A DNA stretch of 25,748 bases from a virus. The position numbers and the translations under genes were made by a program. A model generated the notes under the pieces. The model saw nothing but the letters and a program-made list of their open reading frames with translations, searched no databases and was not told the origin of the DNA. The stretch spans positions 1-25,748 of IMG/VR virus record IMGVR_UViG_3300037963_000035; one strand, 5' to 3'. This document shows positions 17,369-25,748 of the stretch, piece after piece (within the stretch, counting starts at the first letter, position 1; each line of letters opens with the position of its first letter).

Positions 17369-17377
17369 ACCTCCTTT
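17369..17377 (-). promoter_or_regulatory. Strong Shine-Dalgarno of the collagen fibre gene
   Basis: On the coding strand the sequence is AAAGGAGGT, 5 bases before the TTG at 17361-17363. It is the best anti-16S match seen in the window, and it supports the TTG as the true start even though no ATG is used. It lies in the 17-base gap after the stop of the 140-residue protein. The strong site with a weak start codon may balance the expression of this large fibre. Confidence 0.75.
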
Positions 17378-17380
17378 AAT

Positions 17381-17803
17381 TTACGAAACTGTTACTGTCC
17401 AAGTAATTGTCATTGCGTCTGAAGCACCTTTGTTAACTACTGAAAAAACAGTTCTACATAACATTGTGCCGCCAGAAGAAGCATTAAAAATACCTGCTTC
17501 TGTTATAGCGCCTGTACCAGTACCAGCTGCAAAAGTGTCAACATATACAATCTCGTTATCTGTAACGGTTGAAGATGTCAACGCAGTTCTAGCTGACTCA
17601 CTACCTAAAGCAGTATTACCTGCTGCGGCAGCTGCAGTACCAGTACCAATAGCCATATGAGACATAACTGTAGAGTTATTCTTTATACGGTCTGCTACGT
17701 AGTTTTTTCCCGCAGTAACAACTAAGTTAGGAACTTCTTGGACCACTTCATCATTAATGGCAATCGAAAGTTTACCTGTTAATTTTAAGCCGTCATTTAA
17801 CAT
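17381..17803 (-). CDS. Small tail-appendage structural protein
   Basis: The 140-residue protein has an N-terminal strand pair ('LKLTGKLSIAINDEVVQEVP'). A segment 'LVVTAGKNYVADRIKN' and the phrase 'MAIGTGTAAAAAGNTALGSE' follow; both are common in small phage proteins found beside tail-fibre genes. The rest is Thr/Ala-rich beta sequence ending in 'AMTITWTVTVS'. It has a good AGGAG ribosome site and sits immediately before the collagen fibre gene. An adaptor or collar that anchors the fibre to the virion is a reasonable inference. There is no membrane or signal sequence. Confidence 0.72.
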   Translation of the reverse strand: MLNDGLKLTGKLSIAINDEVVQEVPNLVVTAGKNYVADRIKNNSTVMSHMAIGTGTAAAAAGNTALGSESARTALTSSTVTDNEIVYVDTFAAGTGTGAITEAGIFNASSGGTMLCRTVFSVVNKGASDAMTITWTVTVS

Positions 17804-17811
17804 AATTTCTC

Positions 17812-18894
17812 CTAGTTAAGTGTATTACTATTTAAAGCCGAAGCATTCAGGGCGCTCAGTCTATTGGCAGTTAGAATGGCTATCGACTCTGTTATTGTAG
17901 CACTATCTTGTGCTGATTTACCAAGACTATGTGTAAGAGCCTCAGAAATATTAAGTGAGTCAGACTTAGCAAACGCACTAGCGATTGCTTCTGCATCAGT
18001 AAAACTAATGCTATCCGACTTACCTAAACCGGTAGAAAAGGCAGGTGCCTCTGTAATAAAGACTTCTTCATCGTCTCCTTTTCCTAAACTTGTACCTAAA
18101 ACATGGCTTTCTGACAGACTCGTGCTATCTGATTTACCTAAATTAGGTTCTAACACGGGACTGTCAGATAGAGACATAGTGTCTGCAACAGGCCTTGCAA
18201 GCGCAATAGCAGGGCTGTCAACCATGTTAAAACTATCTAAACGTTCTTTGGCAAACGCATATGTCAAAACTTCTGACATTGTTGCAATGTTGTTTTTAAA
18301 AGCATCTACGTCTGTAGCGAGTGGGTCTGATACTGAAGTTCTGTCATCTAAACTAATACCGTCAGAGAAAGATCGTGCATACTGAACCACACGGTCTAAC
18401 GACTCTGACATAGATACTGAATCAGATTTACCTAAGTTAGGTTGTAATACTGCAACTTCTACTACACTAGTATTGTCAGATAAACCCTTTTCTACTGCTC
18501 GTGTTAGAACTTCTGTTACGGACGTACTGTCTGTCAACCCTTTACCAAATGACACGACAGGAGCGTCAGCCATACTGAAGGTATCTGTAAAACTAACACC
18601 TAAGGTTCTTAATATATCTATGCTTTCTGTAATACCTACAGAGTCTGCAAGCGTTTTACTTAAATCGTATGCGAGTTCTTCACTAACAAAAGTTGCATCG
18701 TCTGCTCTCTTGTCTAGGTTATAAGTAAGTATTTCTGTAGCACCAAAGCTATCAGCAAGTAGTCTATCTATAGTATCTGGATTTAAGTATAGGTCAGCTA
18801 TCTTTATAGACTGAACGTGTACTCCAGCACGAAGGTCTACACGAAAGATAAAACCTTTCAGTTTTACGTAGGTTACTTTTGATTTAAGTGGCAT
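17812..18894 (-). CDS. Asp/Ser-repeat structural protein
   Basis: A 360-residue protein. The first 45 residues are a folded-looking head ('KVTYVKLKGFIFRVDLRAGV'). Residues about 46-340 are degenerate repeats of roughly 16-22 residues with the core 'LGKSDSxSxSES/TEA' (for example LGKSDSVSMSES, LGKSDSTSLSES, LGKSDSISFTDA, FAKSDSLNISEA, LSDNTSVVEV). The tail is Leu/Asn/Ser-rich. The regular alternation of polar and hydrophobic residues suggests stacked beta-strands, as in a fibre or decoration. It is coupled to the BppU-like gene upstream by a TAATG junction. Repeat proteins of this composition occur among marine phage virion genes, but no function is established here. Confidence 0.75.
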   Translation of the reverse strand: MPLKSKVTYVKLKGFIFRVDLRAGVHVQSIKIADLYLNPDTIDRLLADSFGATEILTYNLDKRADDATFVSEELAYDLSKTLADSVGITESIDILRTLGVSFTDTFSMADAPVVSFGKGLTDSTSVTEVLTRAVEKGLSDNTSVVEVAVLQPNLGKSDSVSMSESLDRVVQYARSFSDGISLDDRTSVSDPLATDVDAFKNNIATMSEVLTYAFAKERLDSFNMVDSPAIALARPVADTMSLSDSPVLEPNLGKSDSTSLSESHVLGTSLGKGDDEEVFITEAPAFSTGLGKSDSISFTDAEAIASAFAKSDSLNISEALTHSLGKSAQDSATITESIAILTANRLSALNASALNSNTLN

Positions 18895-19268
18895 TAATCG
18901 AAGTCATCTCTGACTTTAAACTTGATCAAGTCCTGAACAGTATGTATGCCTCCTCCTGAGGTAGTGTATTCTAATTCGCCTTCAAACGTACCTGCTGTAG
19001 TCCAAGTACCAGTTGGTATACTACAAGTTACTTTGCCATTTGAAGCATCAGCTATCGTGCCAGTTATTGTTTTTGTAATAGTAGTTTGTCCGACTTCTCT
19101 TATTCTAAGCTTTACAGAACCGCCAGATAAGTCTATAGCAGCCCAAGTATCTGAGTTCTCTGTGTCTAGTGTTTTGCCCGAAGCAGCAGTGTTGCTATCT
19201 TTTAAAGTAAACTCTAAAGACGGTAGAGTATCTCCTACTACGAACTTTATTGTGTCTGAATATGCCAT
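18894..19268 (-). CDS. BppU-N-like baseplate/appendage domain protein
   Basis: A 124-residue all-beta protein that reads like the N-terminal domain of phage upper-baseplate proteins (BppU-N type). It has 'VVGDTLPSLEFTLKDSNTAA', then 'AIDLSGGSVKLRIREVGQT', 'GKVTCSIPTGTWTTAGTFEG' and 'ELEYTTSGGGIHTVQD', ending 'IKFKVRDDFD'. In characterised phages this domain links receptor-binding parts to the tail. Here it is a stand-alone protein next to the fibre genes. It lies 8 bases after the giant virion protein and is coupled by TAATG to the repeat protein. The fold is a motif-level judgement. Confidence 0.78.
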   Translation of the reverse strand: MAYSDTIKFVVGDTLPSLEFTLKDSNTAASGKTLDTENSDTWAAIDLSGGSVKLRIREVGQTTITKTITGTIADASNGKVTCSIPTGTWTTAGTFEGELEYTTSGGGIHTVQDLIKFKVRDDFD

Positions 19269-19276
19269 AATTAATT

Positions 19277-22200
19277 TTACCTCTCTAATGCTCTAGTGTC
19301 GAGTTGACTGTAAATAGGAGTATAATCAAAAAATTCTGCTTCTCCTTGTAATAAATCATACGCCCTTTCTGCTCCTGGGCCTAATATAGGTATTAAAGGT
19401 CCTTTACCATATTGTTTCTCTTCCATAATAAGTGGCAAGGCTAGAGCAGGTGCTCCCATCATACCGCTCCTGTCCATTACCTCAAACCAATATCTACCTG
19501 TAGACATGTTTCTAGAAGCTCTATAGTTTACGCCTGGGTCATTTGGACTTACTCCAGGTAATGCATAGGATAAACCTATTTTAAATCTTTCTCTTATATC
19601 CCAACCAAGCATAGTTAAAGGCATTATTAAAGCGGCCCCAAAGAATAGAGGGTATATAGCTGGCACTATATTGCCTGTTTCTTTGTACCTTTGTTTACCC
19701 TCTCTAAACATTCCGCCCATAATGTTTTTGCCATATGCGTAATAGAAAGATTTTAACTGCCAAACTATTGCATAATGTGGATCAGAAGCCCAAATAGGTC
19801 TTTCTGCTGCATTCGGCCTAACAATAGATTCATCTACAAACCTACCTAAAGCACTAGCCACTTGTGGATGTTGGTCTACATCACTACCATTATCTTTCCA
19901 AGCTTTTATTTGTTTGCTTGTTACTCCTAAATCTTTTAAATATCTTTCTGATAAAAGTACATCTGCATCACCTTCGTACCCGTTTTCTACTATCTCCATG
20001 TGTTTTAGTAAGAAATCTCTAGCCATACCAGCAGCAAACTTTCTAGTAAATACTGTCCATCTTTCTAGTTGCGTAAACCTAAACCAACCGTTAGTAGCTT
20101 TTTTAGCCCATAAAGCTGCCCCATCTAATTCACCTGCATACAAAATAGTTTGAGCCATAGCCTCTCTTCCGTTCGCTCCTATATCTCTAGCAAACTTTTC
20201 TGCTTCTTTTTTAGTCATAGCAGCTGTTAGATTTTTAGCAATAGTTTTTAAATCAAACTCTCTACTTCTTATAACAGGGCCTGCTCCGTCTGGCACTGAA
20301 GCAAACACCGCCATGCCTAAAAGAGTTATAACATTTGTAAACAGAACTCCATCATTTATGTGTCTCCAAGCACTATGACGTATAGGGTCTATTCTACCTA
20401 GCATAGCGTTAACTGCAGCTTTTGCATGCCCTTGTTCGTTTTTAGGAAGCTTGTCTATAAGATTTTTAATTCTTCTACTGCCCCCTCTTTTCTGTAGTTC
20501 TGTTTGTCTTGCTATCTGTCGTATGTATTCTATGATTGCTACTTCTCCTGGAGCAGCTATTCCTTCTTTTACTAAAGTTGGAGTATCTAAATTTGCAAAC
20601 AAAACTGATCTTTTTTCAGGCATGCCTAAACCAAGTCCGCTATCTTCATCTTTTCTACTAGCGGTATCTAAACTAGATTCATTGTTTTTTATTAGTTCTT
20701 CTACTGATGCTACTACATCTTTAGGGTCCATTTGTGGATTTGCGTCGATTAACAACTCAATTAGTTTTGCTTTTATTTTAGGGTCAGAAGCTATGTCTGC
20801 TATAAGAATAATACGTGGGAAAAAGTTAGGTCTTCTTTGTAGTTTTTCTTTTTTAAATTTACCAGTTTCTGGGTCTAATGTAATAATGTCATACTGACCT
20901 AAGTTTAATTTATCAAACAAATCAAAAAGAAATTGTCGTGCAGCTTGAGCTTTTGGTGATAAAGCTTCGGTAGGTTTACTCTCATCTTGAGCTTCTCTAA
21001 AAGCATCTATTTCTTCTTGCGTAAAAGAAGAGTCAGTTACACCAGTAAACGCTTGTTTTATAGCATCAAACCCTTCTGCTTTTTCTTCATCCTTGCCTAA
21101 CCTTTTAACTAAATCATTAACAAGCTCATTTTGTAATCTGTTAGACTCATTGATAAAACCAGGGTCACCTTGTTCTCCGCTAACTTTATGAAACATCATA
21201 CCTATTTCTTTTCCAATACCTTTGTCTTTGCCTAAAGTATCTAAGAACCCACGCGCAGTATAAAAAACTCTTGCAAACCAAGAAGGCAGTTCGCCTCTTT
21301 TTATAATTTTTTCTGCGTCTTTATTAACTCTTCGTAAGAACTTTATACCTACTTTATTACCAAATAAACCATCTACTAACTCCTCTGCATGTGCTTTTTC
21401 TGTAAAGCTCATAGTTCTTTCTGCATGTTGTATGTTTTTTTCTGCAAGACCTTTTACTAGCTCCGCTATGGTTTCATCGTAAGTAAACCTACCCTGGAAG
21501 AAAGTTGCCATTTCATTTTTTGCCGCTTGGCTTATATCGCCAAATACGTTAGCAGCGACATCACCCCTAGCATTGTAAAAAGCATATAGTCCTTTTGACA
21601 TGTTGTTGATAAAAGTATCAGCTGCGTTTTCTGCTTTTAGTGCAACTCCCTTCTCTAAATCAAACATAGCTCTTGAAATTTTATCTACCATCCATTCTTC
21701 AAACCCATTTTCTTCAAAATACTGATGGCCTAATCGATCCTCTTCCTCAAGTGCTTTTTTAGCTTTTTCAAACTGCGTGTTAAAAACCCTTCTTAATAAA
21801 GGGTTTTTTAAGATTGTAGACATCTGTTCTTTATAAAAACTGTGAGCTATTTCATGTCCTAAAACTAAATGCCCAAAACCAAAATCAAAATCAGTTAAAG
21901 TTTCTGGCGTATTTAAAACTATTATGTCAAACGCCTTAAAGACACCTTGCATATAACCTGCACTAAATATCCCTTCTCGGTTAAAAGCTAGGTCTTTTGT
22001 TTCATTTAATTGAGTGTTTACCTTTTCTATAACTTCCTCATAGGTTAAATTGTTTTCTTCAGCATAGCGTTCTATCGCTTTTTTATAACGAGGGTCACTC
22101 TCTATCGTTGGACGTAAATCTATTGTTTCTTGTTTAGTAAACAGTAAGATAGGTTTTTTTAGACCTAATACTCTTTTAGCTATTTTTCCTACTTCTTTGT

Positions 22201-25200
22201 AATAAGCTTTTACTTGTTTAGGGGCTAGTTGTTCTAACTGTTTGCTAAAAGTTACTACGTTTTCTGTCTTAAGGGGTTCTTCTTCTACGGTCTTTGTTTC
22301 TTGTCTTTGTGTTAACTTCTTCTTAGTAAAAGGATAAGTTCTGTAATGTTCATATTCTGCATCCCAAAACTTTTTAGTACCTTGTTCCGTTGTATCACTT
22401 TGGAAATCCCCTTGCATTTCTCCCTCTTTTAACACTTGAACAGTTCTTAAGATACCGTCTTCACCTCTTATTTGTTTTTCTTCAGTTGCCCCAGTTGTAT
22501 CTTCTATGTCTGTTCTAGGATCAAAAGAAGGGTCAGTGCCTTGACTTCTTTTCTTTTGCTCTAAATCTCTTTGTAATTCATTTCTTTGTATATATTGATT
22601 AAGGGGGCCATTTCTTTTTGCCCCAACTTTAGGACCATACAGTTCATTTATTAAAGACATAAACTCATTATATTGTTCAGATGTAAACTTACCGTTTTCA
22701 TCACGTAACGCTTGTAAGTCTTTTATTTGTTGTTCTAGATTATTTATCGTTTCTGTTTTTTGTTCTATTTTTTCTTCTACCGCTGCTATTTCTTCGTTTG
22801 TTGCTATCTCACTAATTCCTAAACTTTCTTCTGCCCCAGCAGCAGCCATGTCTGCAAACGACATTTCTCTTGCACCTTTTTCTTCTGAATAAATAATAAA
22901 GTCAGGGTCTCTAAGACTTTGGTCTGTAATTTCTTGTCCTTTAAAAAACAATTTGTAATCAGGGTCTTCTTCTATAGTACCGTACAAACTGATAAAACTA
23001 TCAGTTATGCTTTGCATGTATTGCTGGTTAGGCAAAACACCCGCTCTGTTTAAAACGTTTCTATAGTCCATAACAGCACGTAGTATGTTAATAGGTTGTG
23101 GAAGATTGTAATTACCATCTTTATCTCTAAAAGAAATTGTGAAGTCACCTTTGGTGAATACTGGGTTTCCTTTTTCATCAACACCTGATTGCCTACTAGA
23201 TTTTGCTTTAGCATTTCTTATAATCTGATCAAGCTCTGGTTTAGCTTGTTGCATAGATTCTAACTTTTCTAATCTTTTGTTGTATTTGTTTATAACATAA
23301 CCTGATACTTCTTCATCTTGGTTAGTTTTTGGGTTCTTTACAGTGATTGTTCCTGGTTCTATCCTATACAAAGTTTGAGTATTTGCTTTTTGGTCAAACT
23401 CTCTTGCTGTATCTGTTAGTTCAATAAACCTACTTAATAAATTCTTAGAATAATTTTCAGCTTTTATGTTTTCATCAAACTCTGAACGAAATGCAGGATC
23501 AGTAGCTAATCTTGCATTGTTTATTTGTTCATCGCTAGGCATTTGGTCTTCCCTAAAAGCTGGGTTAGGTCTTGTCCAAGGTCTTTCGTTTCTGTTAAGA
23601 ATAGAAGGTTCAGGGTTTCCATCTTTATCTAATACTGGTTGAGGGGCTATCTCTACCCCATCTTCATCTACATCTTGTATTTGTGCATATCTACCTGTTT
23701 CATCCCTCAAACCAGTCATACCTTCAAAGTCTGCTCCAGTTCGTCCTGTTATTTCAGCTGCTTGTTCTTCCGTTAGCATGCCCATTGTTTTCACAGTACC
23801 TACGTCTGATAGATCAACTTCAGGATCAGTTACTAAAGATAGCCTTTCATCTAAATGTGCTTGTGCTTCTACGATTTCATAAGTGTATTTACCTTCGTCA
23901 GGGAAAAGTCTTTTAGCTAACTCAAGGTGTATATTACCGTCTACGTCTGGCTCTCCTGTTTGATGGTAGTGAACTAATGCTCCTGTTTTTTTATTTCTAA
24001 CTTGTACTACCCATTCATCTGAATTGTTTCTGCTTCTTGGATATTTTAAAATTCTAGCAAGTTGGCTATCTAATAAGGCTGCACTAGGCATGTTGTTTTC
24101 CATAACCTGTTGAAATCCTTGTACGATGTCCGGGTCTGTAGAAAACAATACTCCACCTAATTGAGTTTCTTCATTTGTCTCCCCAGTCATATCGTACCGA
24201 GCCAAACCTTTAAATAAATCTGGGTTTTTTGCTTCTAATTCTTTTAAGACATCTAGACTATTTATATCTACCCATACTGAGTTCTTATCATTACCTGATT
24301 CAAGCATGGCTTCCAGTTGGCCTCGAAGCCATTTTTCAGGCTCTAATACAACGCCCGTACCCAACGGCCCATATTTACCATAGATTTGAGAAGCAAGTGC
24401 GCTGTTTTGTTGGTACTCCGTTAACAAATTTTGAGCTCCTGAAACTGCTCCTACAGATATAGCACCCCCCATACCAAACACACCCCCTGCTGAAAACCCT
24501 GCTAATGCTGCTATCTGTCTATCTAAATTAGCTTGTTGTAGGGTATAAGTTTTGTCTAATTGAGCATCTACATTTTCAGGAGTAGCCTCATACGATCCCA
24601 AACCAAAAGCGTCAAATTTTCCAAAATTAGGATTACGTGGGTCTGTAGTTCCAAGTTTTTGTTCTACTTCTAGTTGTGTTTGTGCAATTTCTGTAATAGG
24701 CTCACCAACTACACTAATACCCAGCGCTTGTCCTGCAGGTTTTAAAGCTTGTCCTATAGGCACACGTCCTTGTCCAGCAGGTGTTAATTTAGATTTAAAC
24801 CTACCTGTAGTAGCCAGTCTGAATGATTTTAATAACCTAGGCAAAACAAGTGTTTCAGTAGCGCCCCCTATTACAGCCCCAACAGCACCTTGTCCTATAG
24901 ACAGCCCTGCACTAACAGGATCATACATATTTTGATCAGCAAAGTTTCTAAAACCTGTTCCTGTTTGTCTTGGGAACTCTGCTGCGGTTATCCCACCGAA
25001 TGCCCCTAACGTTTGTCTTCTTCTTAAAGCTCTTTTTCTATACTGTTTGTAGACTTCTTCTAAAATTTCTTTTTGGCCTTCTTTTAAAGCTTTCCCGGTA
25101 GCAGCTCTTTCCATGGCCTCTGCAATTGTTTTTTTTGTAAAGTGAGTAAAAGCTAAGTTTTTTGTAATACTATTTAGCCCTTGTTTACCTCCTGCCCCTT

Positions 25201-25748
25201 TGAGCGCCACACTTCCACCCCCTCCTATAACAGCAGCAACTGCAGCAGGTGCTCCAAAATAGGTAGCTATAGCAGTACCGATCAAAGCGCCAGTTATAGT
25301 TGATATGGCAGAAAGCCCTACTTCACCTATTGTTGCAGGAAGGCCTTTTGCAAAAAATTGTTCAAACGTAGGTTCATCTAGAAATTTTTCCCATTCTTTC
25401 CCCATAGAAAGGGCACCTATTTCGTTTTCTGCCTCAGATGCTAGTCTTACACCTTTCATGACTTCACGCCTAGCCCCTTCTTCATCTCCGACTAAAGCTC
25501 TAAAAGCACCTCTAGCATAATAAGTATCAGCTCCAAATTGACTTAAGCTTTTTCTGTAACCTGTTTTTATTATGTCGCTAGCACGATATGCTCTTGCTTC
25601 AGAAATGACTTTTGACCCGACCTCCCCCTCAGCTATACCACTAGGTCTTGCAGCGCCTGACGCTTGGTCTACAGCACGTCTAAGCCCGGATATAACGGGG
25701 TCGTATACTTTTACGTCTTGTCGTCTGCCGTAGGTTGGTTTTTGTTTG
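19277..25748 (-). CDS. Giant virion-interior (ejection/polyvalent) protein with zinc-peptidase motif, 5' end outside window
   Basis: The frame is open to the right edge: 96 more codons precede the first internal ATG at 25459, giving at least 2156 residues. Near the N-terminal part are Gly/Ala-rich membrane-like segments ('ISTITGALIGTAIATYFGA', 'GLSIGQGAVGAVIGGATETL', 'AALAGFSAGGVFGMGGAISV'). A long acidic, Gln-rich middle includes a coiled coil ('EEKIEQKTETINNLEQQIKD'). At 21842-21856 is HEIAH, in 'FGHLVLGHEIAHSFYKEQ', a gluzincin-type zinc site with a possible third ligand in 'FEEWMVDKIS' downstream. The C-terminal 400 residues have Trp/Tyr-rich helices, a hydrophobic span ('AIYPLFFGAALIMPLTMLGW') and 'IPILGPGAERAYDLLQGE', resembling the C-terminal domain of large phage internal or polyvalent proteins. 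It probably is packaged and enters the host with DNA. Its upstream half is unseen. Confidence 0.8.
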   Translation of the reverse strand, partial: KQKPTYGRRQDVKVYDPVISGLRRAVDQASGAARPSGIAEGEVGSKVISEARAYRASDIIKTGYRKSLSQFGADTYYARGAFRALVGDEEGARREVMKGVRLASEAENEIGALSMGKEWEKFLDEPTFEQFFAKGLPATIGEVGLSAISTITGALIGTAIATYFGAPAAVAAVIGGGGSVALKGAGGKQGLNSITKNLAFTHFTKKTIAEAMERAATGKALKEGQKEILEEVYKQYRKRALRRRQTLGAFGGITAAEFPRQTGTGFRNFADQNMYDPVSAGLSIGQGAVGAVIGGATETLVLPRLLKSFRLATTGRFKSKLTPAGQGRVPIGQALKPAGQALGISVVGEPITEIAQTQLEVEQKLGTTDPRNPNFGKFDAFGLGSYEATPENVDAQLDKTYTLQQANLDRQIAALAGFSAGGVFGMGGAISVGAVSGAQNLLTEYQQNSALASQIYGKYGPLGTGVVLEPEKWLRGQLEAMLESGNDKNSVWVDINSLDVLKELEAKNPDLFKGLARYDMTGETNEETQLGGVLFSTDPDIVQGFQQVMENNMPSAALLDSQLARILKYPRSRNNSDEWVVQVRNKKTGALVHYHQTGEPDVDGNIHLELAKRLFPDEGKYTYEIVEAQAHLDERLSLVTDPEVDLSDVGTVKTMGMLTEEQAAEITGRTGADFEGMTGLRDETGRYAQIQDVDEDGVEIAPQPVLDKDGNPEPSILNRNERPWTRPNPAFREDQMPSDEQINNARLATDPAFRSEFDENIKAENYSKNLLSRFIELTDTAREFDQKANTQTLYRIEPGTITVKNPKTNQDEEVSGYVINKYNKRLEKLESMQQAKPELDQIIRNAKAKSSRQSGVDEKGNPVFTKGDFTISFRDKDGNYNLPQPINILRAVMDYRNVLNRAGVLPNQQYMQSITDSFISLYGTIEEDPDYKLFFKGQEITDQSLRDPDFIIYSEEKGAREMSFADMAAAGAEESLGISEIATNEEIAAVEEKIEQKTETINNLEQQIKDLQALRDENGKFTSEQYNEFMSLINELYGPKVGAKRNGPLNQYIQRNELQRDLEQKKRSQGTDPSFDPRTDIEDTTGATEEKQIRGEDGILRTVQVLKEGEMQGDFQSDTTEQGTKKFWDAEYEHYRTYPFTKKKLTQRQETKTVEEEPLKTENVVTFSKQLEQLAPKQVKAYYKEVGKIAKRVLGLKKPILLFTKQETIDLRPTIESDPRYKKAIERYAEENNLTYEEVIEKVNTQLNETKDLAFNREGIFSAGYMQGVFKAFDIIVLNTPETLTDFDFGFGHLVLGHEIAHSFYKEQMSTILKNPLLRRVFNTQFEKAKKALEEEDRLGHQYFEENGFEEWMVDKISRAMFDLEKGVALKAENAADTFINNMSKGLYAFYNARGDVAANVFGDISQAAKNEMATFFQGRFTYDETIAELVKGLAEKNIQHAERTMSFTEKAHAEELVDGLFGNKVGIKFLRRVNKDAEKIIKRGELPSWFARVFYTARGFLDTLGKDKGIGKEIGMMFHKVSGEQGDPGFINESNRLQNELVNDLVKRLGKDEEKAEGFDAIKQAFTGVTDSSFTQEEIDAFREAQDESKPTEALSPKAQAARQFLFDLFDKLNLGQYDIITLDPETGKFKKEKLQRRPNFFPRIILIADIASDPKIKAKLIELLIDANPQMDPKDVVASVEELIKNNESSLDTASRKDEDSGLGLGMPEKRSVLFANLDTPTLVKEGIAAPGEVAIIEYIRQIARQTELQKRGGSRRIKNLIDKLPKNEQGHAKAAVNAMLGRIDPIRHSAWRHINDGVLFTNVITLLGMAVFASVPDGAGPVIRSREFDLKTIAKNLTAAMTKKEAEKFARDIGANGREAMAQTILYAGELDGAALWAKKATNGWFRFTQLERWTVFTRKFAAGMARDFLLKHMEIVENGYEGDADVLLSERYLKDLGVTSKQIKAWKDNGSDVDQHPQVASALGRFVDESIVRPNAAERPIWASDPHYAIVWQLKSFYYAYGKNIMGGMFREGKQRYKETGNIVPAIYPLFFGAALIMPLTMLGWDIRERFKIGLSYALPGVSPNDPGVNYRASRNMSTGRYWFEVMDRSGMMGAPALALPLIMEEKQYGKGPLIPILGPGAERAYDLLQGEAEFFDYTPIYSQLDTRALER

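Overview
The window is a contiguous piece of a tailed double-stranded DNA phage genome (Caudoviricetes-type), or a prophage or metagenomic contig of one. All supported genes (22) lie on the minus strand, so the transcript runs from base 25748 towards base 1. They are packed like a late operon: the largest intergenic gap is 17 bases, and many junctions are TAATG, TAGTG or ATGA overlaps. Virion, tail-fibre and lysis genes dominate. The giant virion protein, the lack of recognisable long-tail genes and the marine-type fibre modules suggest a podovirus-like marine phage. The curli outer-membrane genes imply a Gram-negative host. Species and host cannot be named from the sequence alone. I saw no tRNA, integrase, IS element or CRISPR array.

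Layout in transcription order. (1) 25748-19277: the 3' part of a giant virion protein (at least 2156 residues here, start outside the window) with an HEIAH zinc-peptidase motif and membrane-like segments. (2) 19268-17381: three small structural proteins (BppU-N-like, an Asp/Ser repeat protein, a tail-appendage protein). (3) 17363-11855: a collagen cassette. It holds a 1037-residue collagen-like fibre ending in an S74 self-cleaving chaperone, a 2OG-Fe(II) oxygenase of prolyl-hydroxylase type, and a 607-residue fusion of a GT25 (COLGALT-like) galactosyltransferase, a PLOD-type glycosyltransferase and a lysyl-hydroxylase domain. (4) 11852-10507: two orphan proteins, one of them probably structural. 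(5) 10507-9680: a lysis-like group of two tiny membrane proteins, one absent from ordinary ORF lists, and a T4-type lysozyme. (6) 9698-3818: large tail proteins, including an 1182-residue J-like fibre with three ~137-residue repeats and a proline-rich end. (7) 3806-2393: a small basic protein, an SNase-family nuclease, a three-TM-type holin candidate and a membrane coiled-coil protein. (8) 2412-1: a curli-type secretion module of CsgF, CsgG, a curlin-like repeat protein and a FecR-domain protein that runs off the left edge.

How they may work together. The structural genes would build the injection apparatus and fibres. The collagen fibre carries lysines in the Y position of Gly-X-Y in about twenty KGQKG clusters. 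These are the kind of sites that lysyl hydroxylases and hydroxylysine glycosyltransferases modify, and just such an enzyme is encoded two genes away. This looks like a self-contained phage system for hydroxylating and glycosylating its own collagen fibre, inferred from domain content and gene order. The curli module looks like an outer-membrane pore (CsgG), its gate or coupler (CsgF) and an exported amyloid-like substrate, perhaps remodelling the infected cell's surface late in infection.
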